Shown here in pieces: positions 37,722-51,315 of a stretch of DNA of 64,000 nt (positions within the stretch are counted from its first letter, which is position 1; the number at the start of each line of letters is the position of its first letter). Location: the NCBI GenBank assembly GCA_034620365.1, contig JAQGEQ010000139.1, positions 1 through 64,000 on the forward strand, written 5' to 3'. A program made the translations under genes and the position numbers. The notes under the pieces are model-generated. The model ran no database searches. It was given only the letters and a program-made list of their open reading frames with translations, and was not told where the DNA came from. The stretch is from Pegea sp. RAD2-039 (lineage: Eukaryota > Chordata > Thaliacea > Salpida > Salpidae).

Positions 37722-40700
37722 ACAAAGCTCTATTGTAATCAACCTAAAGATTTTATATCAAAACTGTGATGAATATTTTTACGATTATTACGATTCTATA
37801 AAAGACACAAATATCTAAAAGTTTTAAACTATCTTTAAAGTGAGTAAAAAATTTGAGAGTTCAATTAATCATATTCTTTGAAAGTAGAATCAACAGAAAC
37901 TGCTTCAAGGCATTGACAAAAAATTTCATTCATAAAATAATCAATACAGAAAATTAAATGGTTTATTCAAATCTAAATTAAACAAAAAAAAAATATTTTT
38001 AGAATTGTGTGAAAAATGTTGAACTGAACAAAAATCAATTCTGGTTTTTAGAAACAATCTTTTGTAAACATCCAAAACCTCTCAAAGATCAATCTTCACA
38101 ATGTCTATGGGCGCCTCCAGGAGGCAAACTCCATGTGATAAGACTTTCCGAAATTCGCTCACATATACTTTTTTCGATCTTCGTCATTGATTTTTGTGTG
38201 GACTTTCAACTTTATATGTGACCTTGTAGCTCTCTAGTAGATGCCAGCAGGTACTAGCAAAGAGGTGATAAATTTGTGGCCTTAAGAGATTATGCATAGT
38301 TACCAAGTTTATCGATGCAAGCCAAGGCGCTGGACCAAGTGTTTCATCGAGTCACTTCTGAGAGCTCTAAGCTGCTGATGTGATGTCACATAGACTTTTT
38401 CTACGGACTGTTACCATGACACACAGAAAAAAATACAATCAAAAAATGTCTTAAAGTTCTAATCCTTAGATGTAAGATTATTAAGAGAACTTTCTCCTCT
38501 TTTAAAACAATAAAACTGACTTGAAATTTTTGTCAAATCAGGTTTATCTTTTTCAATTAAAGGTTTGTTTTATTGGAGATTGAAATTACGATTAAAGAAT
38601 CTAAAAAATAAAACAGTCATGATCTTCATCAGACGATGGTTATTGTAACAGAAAGGCAAGTTCTATTAAAACTCAGAACATTGAGTCTTGACAAATTAGT
38701 TTCTATAATTGGTCTAAAGCGATCGTGTTTTATGGCGATAGCGAGTTTATTTTCAATGCTAGACTCTTTCAGTTTTTTTTACTTCGAAAACAACAAAAAT
38801 GACTCATACAGAGATTCATACACCGGCTATTTACAAAATCGTGACGGTCGTCGTGATGTCATCTTCCGCCAGCAACGCTACAGAGCTGTTTGAGGTGTAC
38901 ATGGGCTAGCAAATCTTCCTCATATTTGATTGTAGTTTGGAGAATCGCTTAAAAACTCCAACTTTTTATATCTACATCTACTTTCATAGCCTTTGCTCCG
39001 CCCGAAAAGCCCTCAAGGTAGTGAAACAACAAACCCATAATTATAAAATATAAGTGGCGTGGTACTTTCGACGACAAACTAGGATTCAAGTCCACGTGCA
39101 GAACACAACGAGTTTAGGTTTGATGTGTTTTTGTTGAGTATTTTGGAAATTATTCATTTGGAATTTATTTATCTTACTCACCGTATGACTTTAGACAGTC
39201 AACTATAGAACATGACAAACACAAAACAATATGAAAAATACAAAAAAAAATCACAGATGCTACAGTTCAACAAGAAGAACCATAATGAAGCAAACGTATC
39301 ATTACAACACGATTAATAATATAAAAATACAAAACAGTTAAATAAAATGAAGATATTAAATATTATTTGTTAACAAAATTATTCAAATTATACTTTTTTC
39401 ACTTAGTTTTAAGGAAGAGACAAAATTTGTTGATGTGATGGAGTCGGTAGCCTGATGAGAGATTTATGTCTAAAAATATCGATTTATTCATAAAAAGCTT
39501 TTTCAAATAAAACCTGAGACTTCTATTTTTATCTGAAGTTTTCAAACTGACAGAGAACATATGGTCTTTTTGTTGAATCATAAATAGAACGCAACATAAA
39601 AAGCTCCTCACAACTTTCAAGGGTTAACCTTCTTATAAAAATATGTACTGTTCTGCATGGTTGAAATTTTTTAAAGCGTCAAATGCTACCAAGTAGCACA
39701 GAAGATTCTCTAAACTTCTAATTTATTTGGCCATCGTACATGTTCACTGAATTACTTTCAATAATATTTCAATTTTGAAGAACATTCTTCTATAATCTTG
39801 ACGATTGATTGCTTCATAGTTTCATCATCTGAGTAAGATTTATTGTTGAAAGCAATTAGATTTACTTCATAAGATTCTTCTGCTTATTGAACTTAAATAT
39901 ACATGTGCTTGTGTTCAAGTTTCATAGCTTTTAAATTTCTCTTCCATTTGACTTCTTCATAATAATCATAACTAAAAGAACAAGTTGCTTTTCAACATTA
40001 AACATTTATAATGGATTATTTATTATCCATCAATTTCTTTAACCAAATTTATTGCTGAAAATTGCAAGTAGTTTTTTGAAGGCTCCTTTAACATATACTT
40101 TAACACATTTATGCGATATGATGCAATATAAACCTGGAAATTTATGGTAACAGGGAATTACAATTATTCAATTTTTATTATAATTTTTATACTTCTTCGA
40201 CATGATAATGTCGAGTTAATTTTTTTCAATTTTTAAAAGTATTATGAACCAAAACCAAACGGTAATACTCTCTTCAGCTTAGATATAATTTTTATGAAAT
40301 AATGTTGCCACTTGTCTAAAAAGTCTTTTTATTTTTCAACTACTTAATCTTACTTAACTTTCAACTAATGGCAAAGTGTTCTTTACTATTCATGGCTACA
40401 TTAATTTTTTTAAACAATTTAGTTTTTAATTAAAAATATAATAAAAAGGAAATTGTGGCCTTACATTTTTTCTTCATTTCAAATTATTTAGAAATTTCAG
40501 AGGTAGACAATTTCTTTTTAATTTGAAAAACATTTGATAGGACCTTCACATGATAGAATGAATCCCACTAACTGTAAATGATCAAAGATTATTAGTTATT
40601 TTCTTTAATTATTAATTTTTTCTAACGATTTGTTTGATTAATGAATGTCAACATTTGTTTAAACATTATCATAGGCTTACATGAATTTTAAATTAGTTTA

Positions 40701-43129
40701 TTTTGCAATAAAACTAGTTTATGAAACTATTTAGAAAATATTTTGAATTTTAAAATATTCTTAAGGATGTTCATTCATAAGAAAGAAAACAAAAAGGTAA
40801 TTTCAAGAGCTTTAAACTTATTTTGTTAATTTTGTGAAGTTATTTGGTTTATTTCAAATATAATTTGTAATTGTGCTATGACTCGTATTATCAAAAAATT
40901 ATACTTTTATACAAGTTACCTCTAGTAGGCAGCTGATAGTTAAATTAATGCCTAAGACGTTTAGCACTCATGTAGTCAAAAGTTTTCTCGTCTAGACTGA
41001 TGTTCTTCTATTTTGAGAGACATTTCTTAACTTTCATAATTCAATATTCAATGATTTTATTATCACTTTTCTTTATTCATGCCAAGTAGGAGATGTTAAC
41101 ATTTAAATACTTTTATTGTCGTGTTTTCGAAACTACTTACTAAGAACTAAGAAACACTTACATTTTTTCGACGTATCTTTATACATTTTAAAAATTAATA
41201 TTTCTAAAATTACAGTTTAGTTACACAGAAAATGATCAATAATTTAGACCACATATATCATACAAAACTGTCGTTAAACATTAATATTTTTTTAGTGTAA
41301 TATATTTTTTTAATGAGCATGTTGTTCAAACCAATGCTAAACCTAATGAATTGACCTTTTAAATATTTCATCAAGCTTTCTTTAATATATTTAAAAGCAA
41401 ACAATAAAAACCAGTCACCTATAAATAAAAAATAAAAAGTATGTTCATTAAATACTTATTTCATACTGAATTTTAAATTGCTTACATTTTTATCTAAAAC
41501 CTAAATTGATAACTTCAGCATCATATGATTTTTTAAATGTTGCTAACTTATCAATTAGATTGAGTTTTGATACCGAACAATTTTTAAATTGATTTTATTA
41601 AAAACCACGGCAAAAAAATTCTAATAATTTCTTTTACGGTTTTATAAAATGTTGAATAATTTAGCAATATTTATTACTTTAGTTGTAGATATCATTAAAT
41701 TTGAAAAACTTTGATGAGAATGGAAACTAATTTAAATTTATAGTAATTTTTTGGTAAGCATAAACAAATCGTTGTTTGTTTTGTAGAAAAAAAATCCTGT
41801 GTCTATGTTTACTTTAAAATAACTGACATTTTATTTATAAGAATTATAAATTTGTTTTAATTAATACAATGCTTTCAAAAATAAAGTTTTGATTTAACTT
41901 ATTTAAGACTATCTACTAGAAGTCATAGACTGTTAGATAAATTGAAGATATATTTTTTAAAAAATTTATTGAAGAAGAGCTAATGGGTTCCGAGATAAAC
42001 AACTTTAATATATAGTGCCAAGTAGACTTACATCTGAATACAGCAAAGCACTTATCTTTAGAGTAGCGTGTACCATTCTCAAAAAATCTATTGTTAAATC
42101 CAATTCAAACGTTTATACAAAATCTAAGATAATCTATCATTTTCTGTATTGATTAAGATTTGATTCCGTTTGTTTGTTTAATGAAAGTCAACATTAAATA
42201 TCGTTATAAGCTTAAAATGTTAAACTAGTTTCTTTTATAACAAAGCAGTTATTGATTTAGTATTTCTAAAACCATATGCGAAGCAAGTACATACCAATAT
42301 TGTCATAACTATTTAATTAATTATTATAATAAGGTCTGATGGTTATAGTAAAGAGGTGTTGTTAAACATGAAGCAAAAAAATTTTAGTTGGTTTGCGAAA
42401 TAAATTAGTTTGGTTATAAAAGCCTTACAAATATTGAATTAATCTCAATGTAAGTTGTGAAAAAATTCATTTATTTTGAAAATAGTTTTTTACAACTTAA
42501 GTGCTTATCGAACTTGGTTACAAAAGGCGTGCGATAAATACAAATTCATTTCTCATATGACTTCTTTTATTCATATAAAATAAATATGATTACACCAAAA
42601 AACCAAGTCTACAATTAAATCTTTTTTAGGACTAATTTTTCGAGCAAATTGTTTTCAGAAAAAGAAAAAAAAGAAAGTCTTCTTCAGTTTTTGAGATATC
42701 TATTATTTAATGAAAATGTTAGAAAACATTTCTTAAACAAATTCTGTTATAAACTATCTTGGGTATTCTTCTAAGTAGACATACTCTATTGATCTAAATT
42801 GAGTATTAAATATTTATCAAGTGCTTTAAAAATCGAATCAAGCTTGAAACCATTTATACTTTTATTATTTCAAATAGTGAAACATTATGTAGTAAGATTA
42901 AGCTATAAATTTTAGATTAGCTATATCAGAAAAAAGTTTAATTCAGTTTTACATAGATTTTTGTTTCTATAAGCTTCTGCTTTATACTTTACAGCTTATT
43001 AAAACTTATTAGAAGTTACAGTCTGACTGAATTTCTAATTGGATATATTTAACTGGTTAATTGATATACATAAAAAATTCTACTGATTAATTAATGGTTA
43101 AAACTTAAAAAAATTTAAACAAATCTTTT
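37722..43129. other. Long intergenic region, no gene seen
   Basis: About 5.4 kb, mostly very AT-rich. Less AT-rich islands at about 38090-38420 and 38800-39130 stand out in composition and may be old repeats, but I could not match them to any family. The right end should contain the TRPA1 promoter. Confidence 0.5.
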
Positions 43130-46100
43130 ATGCTAATTAGAATGTTTTTAAAGGTTTCAAAAAAAGTATTTTTCAAGCCTTTATCATCAAGCCTAAGTGA
43201 ACCCTTTACAAGCGATTCTTTTTTTTTCAAAATGCCAAGCTTTACTTTACAATCAGAAATCCAAGAAGGTTTTAATAACTTTTACAATCTTGTAATAGAA
43301 CTAGATATTGTAAGAAGCTTATAATTTCCCAAATATAGTTTCAATTAAGTTCTCAAAAATATCTATCATAAATTTTTCTAACAAAAGCTTTTTGGTAATA
43401 AAATTTTTTGATGCAGAAAATAATGAAGTTAAACCACCAAATCAACAAGCTGTTGGAGAAGTTTGCTTACCAGAAGAAAACCCAAATATTGCTTTAAAAG
43501 TAAACTTGAAAAACAAAAGAAAATTTCATTTTTAGAAACTATCTAAGCATCAGATAGTTTTCTTTGTAATTTCTTACTGTTGTATGTCACTACTCAACAT
43601 TTATTTTGTAGCACGCAAAAAAAGGTGAAGTACAAAAACTCGTTGAGGTACTAAGATCAAAGAAGAAAATGATTCATTTTAAAGATGAAAATAATAGCAA
43701 TATTTTACATTATGCTGCTAAATACGGTCAACCAGATGTAATTGCTGCTTTATTTTCTAACTTCTACACCGGGGCTGCTAAATGTAAATTAAATGTGTTT
43801 CAACTCAGTTTCAATTGGGTATATTTCAAAGAGAAAGTTTTGTTTCAGTATTGAATCAAACGGATAATACTGATGAAACAGCACTGCATTTAGCAGTGAG
43901 ATATGATCAAGTTGAAAGTGTAAAGATGTTATTAGCAAAAAGAGCTGATCAAACATTATATAACAGAAAAGGTTTCGCCGCTTTTCATCTTGCAGTTGAA
44001 TGCAATTCAATGAATGCATTTCAAGTCATGATCAATTCAAAGGTAAACATCACTACATATTAGGGTGAAAAAAAGAACACTTTTGCTGCAGACTAACTTA
44101 GAGCAGCGAGCGAGAAATGGTATGACTGCTCTTCATATAGCTGCTTACCATGACAACATCACAGCAGTCAAGCTGCTATTAGCCAATGGAGCTTACCAAT
44201 GTGCTATTAGTAATCAAGGAAGCAGACCCCTTCATGTTGCCGCAGCTTCGGGATCAAAGAAGTAAATCTTTTAGCGTCTTTCCTTATTTCATTTAAATTA
44301 TTTTTAGGACTTTGGGGTACTTTCTAGAAGTTTGTAGTCGTTATGGATTGACTCAAGAGAAGATTCTCTCATACAATGACAACGAAGAAAATACTCCATT
44401 ACATAGTGCAGTTGCTGGTGGTAACAAAGACGCTATTAGAATCTGTCTCGAGTTAGTCTTTGAAAACTAATAGAACAATTCATAAATTTGATAAATATTT
44501 TGCTCTTTTTCAGATACGGAGCAAGACTTGATGTAAAAGACTCGAGTCAATCAACTCCTATTCATTTATTAAGTGCTCAGGGAAATCTGGAAACCATTGA
44601 ATTTATGTTTGACATCAAAAAAGATCAAGCAATAAGAACTTTATCAATATTAGACAAAGAGCAACATACACCCTTACAAAAGTTTATAAAATTTTTACGA
44701 AACTTTTGTAACCCAAGTATCACATGATCATAGCTTCAAAAGAACTAGAATAAGATTATGCTTTGTATAATGTACAACTTTTTTGATCAATATAGAAATA
44801 AACTTGTTAACTATGCTTTGTGATCAAAACGTTAATGATCTCACACCTCAGGGATATAGTTCATCCTCCTAAATTCTTCTTAAAAAGAATTAAAAAAAAT
44901 GAATAGTTTTAATGAGTTGCTTTCTCTCTTTATTTTAAGTCGTTTTAATTCTTTTATTCAACTTGTTTCATAAAATTCTTACTAGAATGATAAAACTTGT
45001 AAATTATCGCCGCTTTTATAGAGTTTTAAGACTTTTACATCATTTATAGAGCTGTAATGTTCAACCATACCAAAATCATCGCATATTTGATAAGGCAAGG
45101 ATCTGATATCAACAAACTTGATGTTGATCAAAGGACCCCGTTGCTTTTAGCAGCATCCCGAAGAAATCTTGATAGCGTTAAAATACTTCTCACCAACAAC
45201 TGTGACCTTTATGCTAAAGTAATAAAACCTGAATGGTATCTTTAAGAAGCTAATCAAATTTTTTATTAAAGGATAAAAATGGACAAAATTTTTTACATTT
45301 GTTAGTGGTTCAGGGAAGTAAAAATGAAAATCAAATGAACATCATTAAATCTTTTCGTGATATTTTAAAGGTTGTTTTTTTATCTATTACTTTTTTAACT
45401 CTATCTGTCAAAGTTGTGACAAAATAATTTATAGTTTCATTAAAACTTTTACCATTTTTTGCTTATAAAATCCGTAAAACTTAGTTTACAAGTTTTTTTT
45501 AGCAAAAGCATTTTTACAGAAAGACGATTTAATGAAACTTCTGAGCGAAGCTGACTCTATTGGTTGTACTCCAATGCATTATACTTGTGAGAAAGGAAAC
45601 CTGAAAAATTTGACGGCTTTTATAAGCCTTGGAATAAGTGCAAGACACAAGACTTGTAAACACCAATCAGCCTTACACTTTGCTTCTATATATGGACGCT
45701 ATAATGCGTGCAAGAAACTATTGGATAGTCCACAAGTATGTTGTTCATTTATTTAAAAGAGCGAGACTAATGTAAAGTGATAATTTAAAGGGACCAAATA
45801 TTATTAATGAAAAAGATGCTGATGGTTTTACGCCTCTTCATCTTGCTTCAATGAACGGACATCATAAAGTCGTACAACTTTTATTGAATAGGTAATCACA
45901 GAATTCTTTTATACTTTTTCAAACTAACGCTGTTTACAGAGGTTCTAATCTTTATCGCACTAACACTGGACAAACTGCTGTACATGTAGCAACTTTAAAT
46001 GGATTTGTAAAAACTGTCCGAGTGCTTATATCATTTTATCGACGTCTGATAGATCAATCTGATGAAGATGGAGTTAGTCGATTATAAAAATTCTCAAATT

Positions 46101-49100
46101 AAATATTCCGCTGTGAGGGTGGTGAAAAAATCCCTTAGCCATCTAGTGATAGCGTAGATTTTTTTCAAACTTATAGATTTTATATATAATGATTTTATAT
46201 TTTTTATAGAACTCACCTTTACATGTAGCTTCACAAAAAGGCCATACAGTACTAGTCGAAGCTTTACTTGACGAAGGTGCAATGATAACTATCAACAATC
46301 ATCACTTGACTGCATTTGTTATAGCAATATTCAACATGAATTCAGCAGTAGCTAACACATTTATCTTGGTAAAAACTATTTCTACGCACATATTAACACT
46401 ACAGTCTGGAGCTTAATACGTTTTCTTTTGCAGCACAGACGTTGGGAAGAAGTAATGCAAACAGTGATTACTAACGATAGCCGTCTGATTAACCCATCTT
46501 TTCTTCTTGTACAGTATCTTCCAGAAACTTTTGTTGTAAGTTTCAATTAATTACAAAGCATTTTAAGATTAGGAAATAAAAATTCTTTTATTTCAGAATG
46601 TACTTAATAATTGTTTGACCACAGCAGATTGTGATAAAAATAGTCCAAAGTATTGGATCAGATACGACTTCAAGGTTTGTGAATAAAACCATCTATGTGT
46701 TTGAAATATCGAGCTTATTTAATATCGAGTTAAACTTAGTACTTACAACCAAGTCCAACACTTCGATTAAGTCTAAAGGATAAGATGAAGCAGCTCAGTT
46801 TGAAAACTCATTTAGACTTTGATGAAATAGTAAAAAGTTCAATTTCAAATGACGAAAATGTAAAGAAGCAGCGGTCTTGGAAAGCATACGTCACTTCAAA
46901 TGAAGACCACATTGTAAAACCACTTCCAGTTCTAAATGTTCGTTTTATTTGTATTGTCTGCAGCTAATATTTGATTTATTATCAACATTATGACTTTTCG
47001 TAGAAAATGGTAGATTGTAATCGAGTTGAATGTTTACGTCATCCTGTATCAAGAGAATATCTAAAACAAAAATGGTAAAAATATTAAACTTTTTCTAAAA
47101 TATTTTTTTAATTATTTTGTGTTTAGTCTGAGAGAATATTTTCATAAAATGTATAAGAAAGGTTGTTTCAAATCTAAGCTCTACTTTAATTCATCTAAAT
47201 AAACAAATAATCATGAAATATAATGTATATTATGCATATTTATATTTAAAATGTATCTTTATTATGATGATTTGAAATTTGATTTTGTTGCAACTATACT
47301 AAGAAATAAATTATTAATAAAAGTAAAAGTAAAAACTTATTTTTAGGAGAGCCTACGGATGGTTGATTCATATTCTTCATACAACCTTCTATTTGATGAG
47401 TTTATTCCCTTTAAGCTATATCGTTTTATCAATAGAAAAGACTCCTCATCTGGATTCAGATGGGTTTATTTTCAACAAGTTGCCACTTTTTAATCTTATT
47501 TGAGCCTTTTATTTTCAATTTTTATTGGCAGGCCAATTAACAGTTCTCTTAGTACTTTAGATGAAGTTAAGTTTTCTAACCTTCAATATACTATGATGTT
47601 ACTGGTGTTTTTTGTAAATATTGTAGAACTGATCAAAGAAATTTGTCAGGTTGCTCATCAGGTTAGTGCGTCTTAAATCAAAATATTTTGTAGCAAGTAT
47701 ATTACAATTTCAAGTTGATCATATAAAGTATTTTTTCAAATATGTTTAAAATTTTGTAATTCTGCTAAACAAATATTGAAACTTTTAATTTTTAAGAAAT
47801 TGAACTATTTTTTCGACATTGGAAATATGTTTGAAGTACAACTGTATACCTCGTGTCTTCTGTATGTGACTCCATTTCTTTTTGGAAAATCATACCACTT
47901 TCAATTTGAAATTGGTGCTTATGCTATATTTCTAGCTTGGTTCAACATGTTGTTTTTTATGCAAAAGTAAGAATAATAAAAATATTTAATAACTACTGAA
48001 CATTTAATTCTTACTTAAAAATTAATGTTGTCAGCATTTTTCTTTGTACAATATTTTATTAAGTTTTTCAACTAGAGTTTCATTCAACTGAAATTATTAT
48101 TTTATTTCAAAACTTTCAGGTTTGACATCTATGCTGTATATGTAACCATGTTTCTCCAAATATACAAGACTTTGATAAAAGTCATTCTAGTTTTCACTTC
48201 CCTTATCATTGCATTTTCTTTCTGCTTTCATCTATTAATCGGCGACGAGGTAATACAATATATTTGATTGGTCTTTTTGCTATGTAATTAACTGTTGTAG
48301 ACCAACGGAGCTTTTTCAAATCCTCTATCAGCATACCTAACCATGATTAGTATCCTTTTGGGCGAGATTGGATGGAATGATTACTTTTTAACTTCTTTGC
48401 AAGATAATAAACGCGAAACTTTGCACCTTGAAACTGTAACATACGTAATGATGTTTTTTCTCATGATTACAATTCCAATTCTCTTAATGAATCTATTAAT
48501 TGGTTTGGCTCTTGGAGATATAGCTGAAGTTAAGTCAAACGCTGAATTACAAGGACTATCAATGGAGGTAAAAGCAATAGTTTATTTTAATTTTAAACTC
48601 TAATTCAAATTTATAATTTTTAGGTGAGATCAAATACCTCAGTTGAACAATATATTCCTTTGAAACTTCTTATACGTGTTGATAAACAGTTTCGAGTTTT
48701 CTACCCGAACAGCTGTTCATTGAAATCCTCCACCCCTAACCGGATCCGAGGTTTTGTGAGTTTTTAAATTTACTTTCTATAAACGTTTATAACATAGATT
48801 TAATTAATATTTATATTAGTGATTTTCAACTCTTTTTTATCTTTTTCTTAGTTACTTCATTATTTTATCATTTATTATGAGTAAAACCATTTATTTCACA
48901 TAAACGATTGCTCATATAAAGATTGCGGGCGAGATTAACTATTATACTTGTTCATATTTGGTTTTTACTTTAAAGCTGTTCGGAAAAGATTATGAAAAAG
49001 TCTCAACTTTACCTTTTACGTCTCCTAATGATAGTTCTTTGCGAGATGAGCTACACAAACAAAAGCAAAGGTTTTTACATCTTTCATTTCGACCTTTAAT

Positions 49101-49442
49101 GAACTAATTTTTGATTTCAATTCTTCACTTGAAATAAATACTTTAGTTTTCAGACACCAAAAAATCTTATTTTTACTAATATGAGATCAGCTTGTGAAAA
49201 CCTAACTTTATCAATTACTCTAGAAACGTTTACATTTTGTATTTGATTATCTTAGAATAAAAGATATACAGCAAACTTTAAACCGACAAAACGATCTTCT
49301 TCGGCTGATTGTTCAGAAGATGGAGATAGTCGAAGAAATAGAAGACCAAGATGAAGATTATGTACCAAATAATGAAGCACGAACTCAAGAGACGATTCGT
49401 CAAGTTAATGTCGCTGTGAATGCTTTCAAAGGAGACGCTTAA
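43130..49442 (+). CDS. TRPA1: TRPA1-type ankyrin-repeat cation channel, 25 exons
   Basis: Plasma-membrane, non-selective calcium-permeable channel for noxious chemical or thermal stimuli. About 1207 residues (human 1119). Exons: 43130-43268, 43417-43499, 43612-43783, 43849-44042, 44092-44261, 44308-44451, 44514-44681, 45050-45218, 45272-45370, 45520-45735, 45791-45891, 45940-46072, 46210-46368, 46434-46535, 46597-46674, 46740-46937, 47004-47074, 47347-47463, 47532-47661, 47797-47966, 48120-48249, 48301-48567, 48624-48755, 48976-49070, 49256-49442. The N-terminal half is an ankyrin array (DETALHLAVRYDQ, NGMTALHIAAYHDN, GFTPLHLASMNGHHKVVQLL). Next come the pre-S1 linker (HPVSREYLKQKW), S1-S6, a pore loop with ISILLGEIGW, S6 with LLMNLLIGLALGDIAEV and a C-terminal coiled coil (NRQNDLLRLIVQKMEIVEE). 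Exons 3-25 are phase-consistent and secure. Exon 1 is tentative: exon 2 needs a one-base carry-over, which fits donor GAAG|GTTTTA at 43269 but not the better-looking GTAAGA at 43310. Confidence 0.93.
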
Positions 49443-50329
49443 ACAAAAATCAATCTTCTGAATATAAATTTTCTTATGTTTGGAGCTATATTGTTGCAAA
49501 CTTTGAATTGATAAATATTGAGTAAAACATTTATGAAGGTTTTGTGACTTTTACACCTATATATAATAAATGTGTTGCATGTAAAAAAAGTAAGAAAATG
49601 TATTGTTGAGTTTTGTTGTTGTATATACTATTTTTAACTTATACTTTATGAGTTTAAAAGCATCAACTGTAAAAGATTTAGATATAATTGTATAAAAAAA
49701 TTAAAAGCTATTTTTTTTAATTTTTAAGCTTTAAGTTCATTTAAAATAAAACACAAATAACAAATGTTTCATTAATTGGTAATTCTAAAAGTTTATCCAT
49801 AAGATTATTATGTTATAGATGCTTCTTGTAATTTCAATGTGTAATGTAAGTGATGCAAATTACAAGGTCGAAACTAAAGTGAGAATTTCATGAAACAAAT
49901 TTCTATTATCTTATAACTATTGCAAAATCTCATACAAAATAATATATATAAATTATTCACACAAATAATATTTTAGAAGACAAACGCAGATAAAAATGAT
50001 AAAAAAAATTTCATGAACTATCAATTATTCAATTAAAATTTAACACCTGTAATGTTTTTCATATCTTTTGGTGTCTATACTTTTGCTGGTTAACTTTTGC
50101 AATAAATGGTTACTTCTTACTTAATAACTACCAGAAGTTAACAATATGAAACATTTTTTTAATTCTTTTTGATATCTTATTTTGTCAACTAAGTTTGTGT
50201 TTCTACCTAAGTTGTGAAAACATTTCACACGTATCAATTATACATATATTACATTTGTCAAAGTTCAATTATATTGTCTTGTTGCTCATTAAACATACAA
50301 TGATTTAATAATTGTTCATTTGCAAATAC
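49443..50329. other. Convergent intergenic region
   Basis: Holds the TRPA1 3' UTR on the left and the 3' end of the minus-strand secreted Cys-rich gene on the right. Otherwise AT-rich with no gene seen. Confidence 0.55.
49565..49570 (+). terminator. Candidate TRPA1 poly(A) signal
   Basis: AATAAA 123 nt after the TRPA1 stop codon, followed by a GT-rich stretch (TGTGTTGCATG), which is the usual layout of a cleavage site. Confidence 0.5.
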
Positions 50330-51270
50330 TTATGCAGAATCATCGTCAGTGTTACACCTGTATTTCCGCTTTAGATTGCAAAAACCTAAAATGTAGTAAA
50401 TGTAATTAGATTTAATTTCTATCATAAATATCAACTTACGTTTTTGTGCGGAAGACAAAGTATTACAATTAACCAAAAACTGATTTGTTGTTGGATCTTT
50501 TTTACAATAGCGATGAGTCGGGTTAGGAAGGGATCTGATATCTTGATAATTGTCTTCATCGCCTTTTAGTGGACAAGCAAAGACTCTGTATAGCTCGCAA
50601 TGCCCTTCAAATATTAGTTTGCATTAAAATACTTGAGAATAAACTAAACAACTTTTCTCATAAGTACAAACAAATCACTTTTTGAGTAAGCTGAGAAAAT
50701 AGAGCATGGAACGAGGTAGCCACCCAAAAATGCGGCACAAAAAACACTTTTTTCTATCGGTGTCTTTTCCTTACCGGAGGACTCTCTAACTACAACAAAA
50801 TAAAAGACAGAAATAAAGAATATATCAGAGTATTATAAGTCTAATAATGATAGAAATCTAACTAACAAACAGATTTATATATATATTTATCAACTTTTTA
50901 ACTGTAATAAATCATCATTGAATAATTATTTGTAGAAAATAATAAAAATATTTTAACAGTTTATTTTTGATAAAATGTTTAATGTCAAAATCTAATTTCC
51001 AATTTAGTTATTGAAGCGAATTTGTAGATGAAAACTGTTGTCAGTTGACTGGCGATCTAAGAAACATAATTTATCGTATGATTTATATAGCATCGATTTA
51101 TCAACAAGAAAAAAATAGTTTAAAAAAATACGTTGGAAACTAAATTAATTAAAACTTTAATTATATTGTAATCAACAACAAAAATATTATGCCGTAATTG
51201 CAAGTATAAAAAACAATAATGACTCACTCGAGATGATCATTAAAACAAACAGTAAACTTAGGAGCTTCAT
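50330..51270 (-). CDS. Small secreted eight-cysteine protein, 4 exons
   Basis: Hand-built minus-strand gene: exons 51270-51228, 50789-50679, 50604-50440 and 50385-50330, all joined in phase 1 at GT-AG sites, giving 124 residues. Residues 1-14 are a textbook signal peptide (MKLLSLLFVLMIIS). The mature part has exactly eight cysteines, in VFCAAF, LVPCSIF, RHCELY, FACPLKG, RYCKKD, LVNCNTL, RFCNLK and YRCNTDD, so four disulfides are possible. There are basic and acidic stretches but no further membrane segment. The TATA box sits 36-45 nt upstream of the ATG, unlike other genes here. No family recognised; a secreted peptide, inhibitor or defence-type protein would fit, but function is unknown. Identical intron phase throughout and clean frames argue strongly that it is real. 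Confidence 0.8.
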
Positions 51271-51305
51271 TTTGGGTTCAAGATGTTGAAATGTCGATAA
51301 TGGAG

Positions 51306-51315
51306 CTTTTATATA
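51306..51315 (-). promoter_or_regulatory. TATA box of the secreted Cys-rich gene
   Basis: Reads TATATAAAAG on the minus strand. Transcription would start about 30 nt downstream (near 51284), giving a leader of roughly 15 nt before the ATG at 51270. A strong TATA box usually marks a highly or conditionally expressed gene. Confidence 0.65.

Noticed and set aside
38090-38893. Possible gene or retroelement in the less AT-rich islands
   Set aside because: The frames (for example the one at 38636-38893 ending QNRDGRRDVIFRQQRYRAV) have no supporting splice sites or family resemblance.
43310-43324. GTAAGA at 43310 as the donor of TRPA1 exon 1
   Set aside because: It would join exon 2 in the wrong frame and meet a stop within about 26 codons; the phase requires a one-base carry-over, which fits 43269 better. 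The 5' end remains uncertain.
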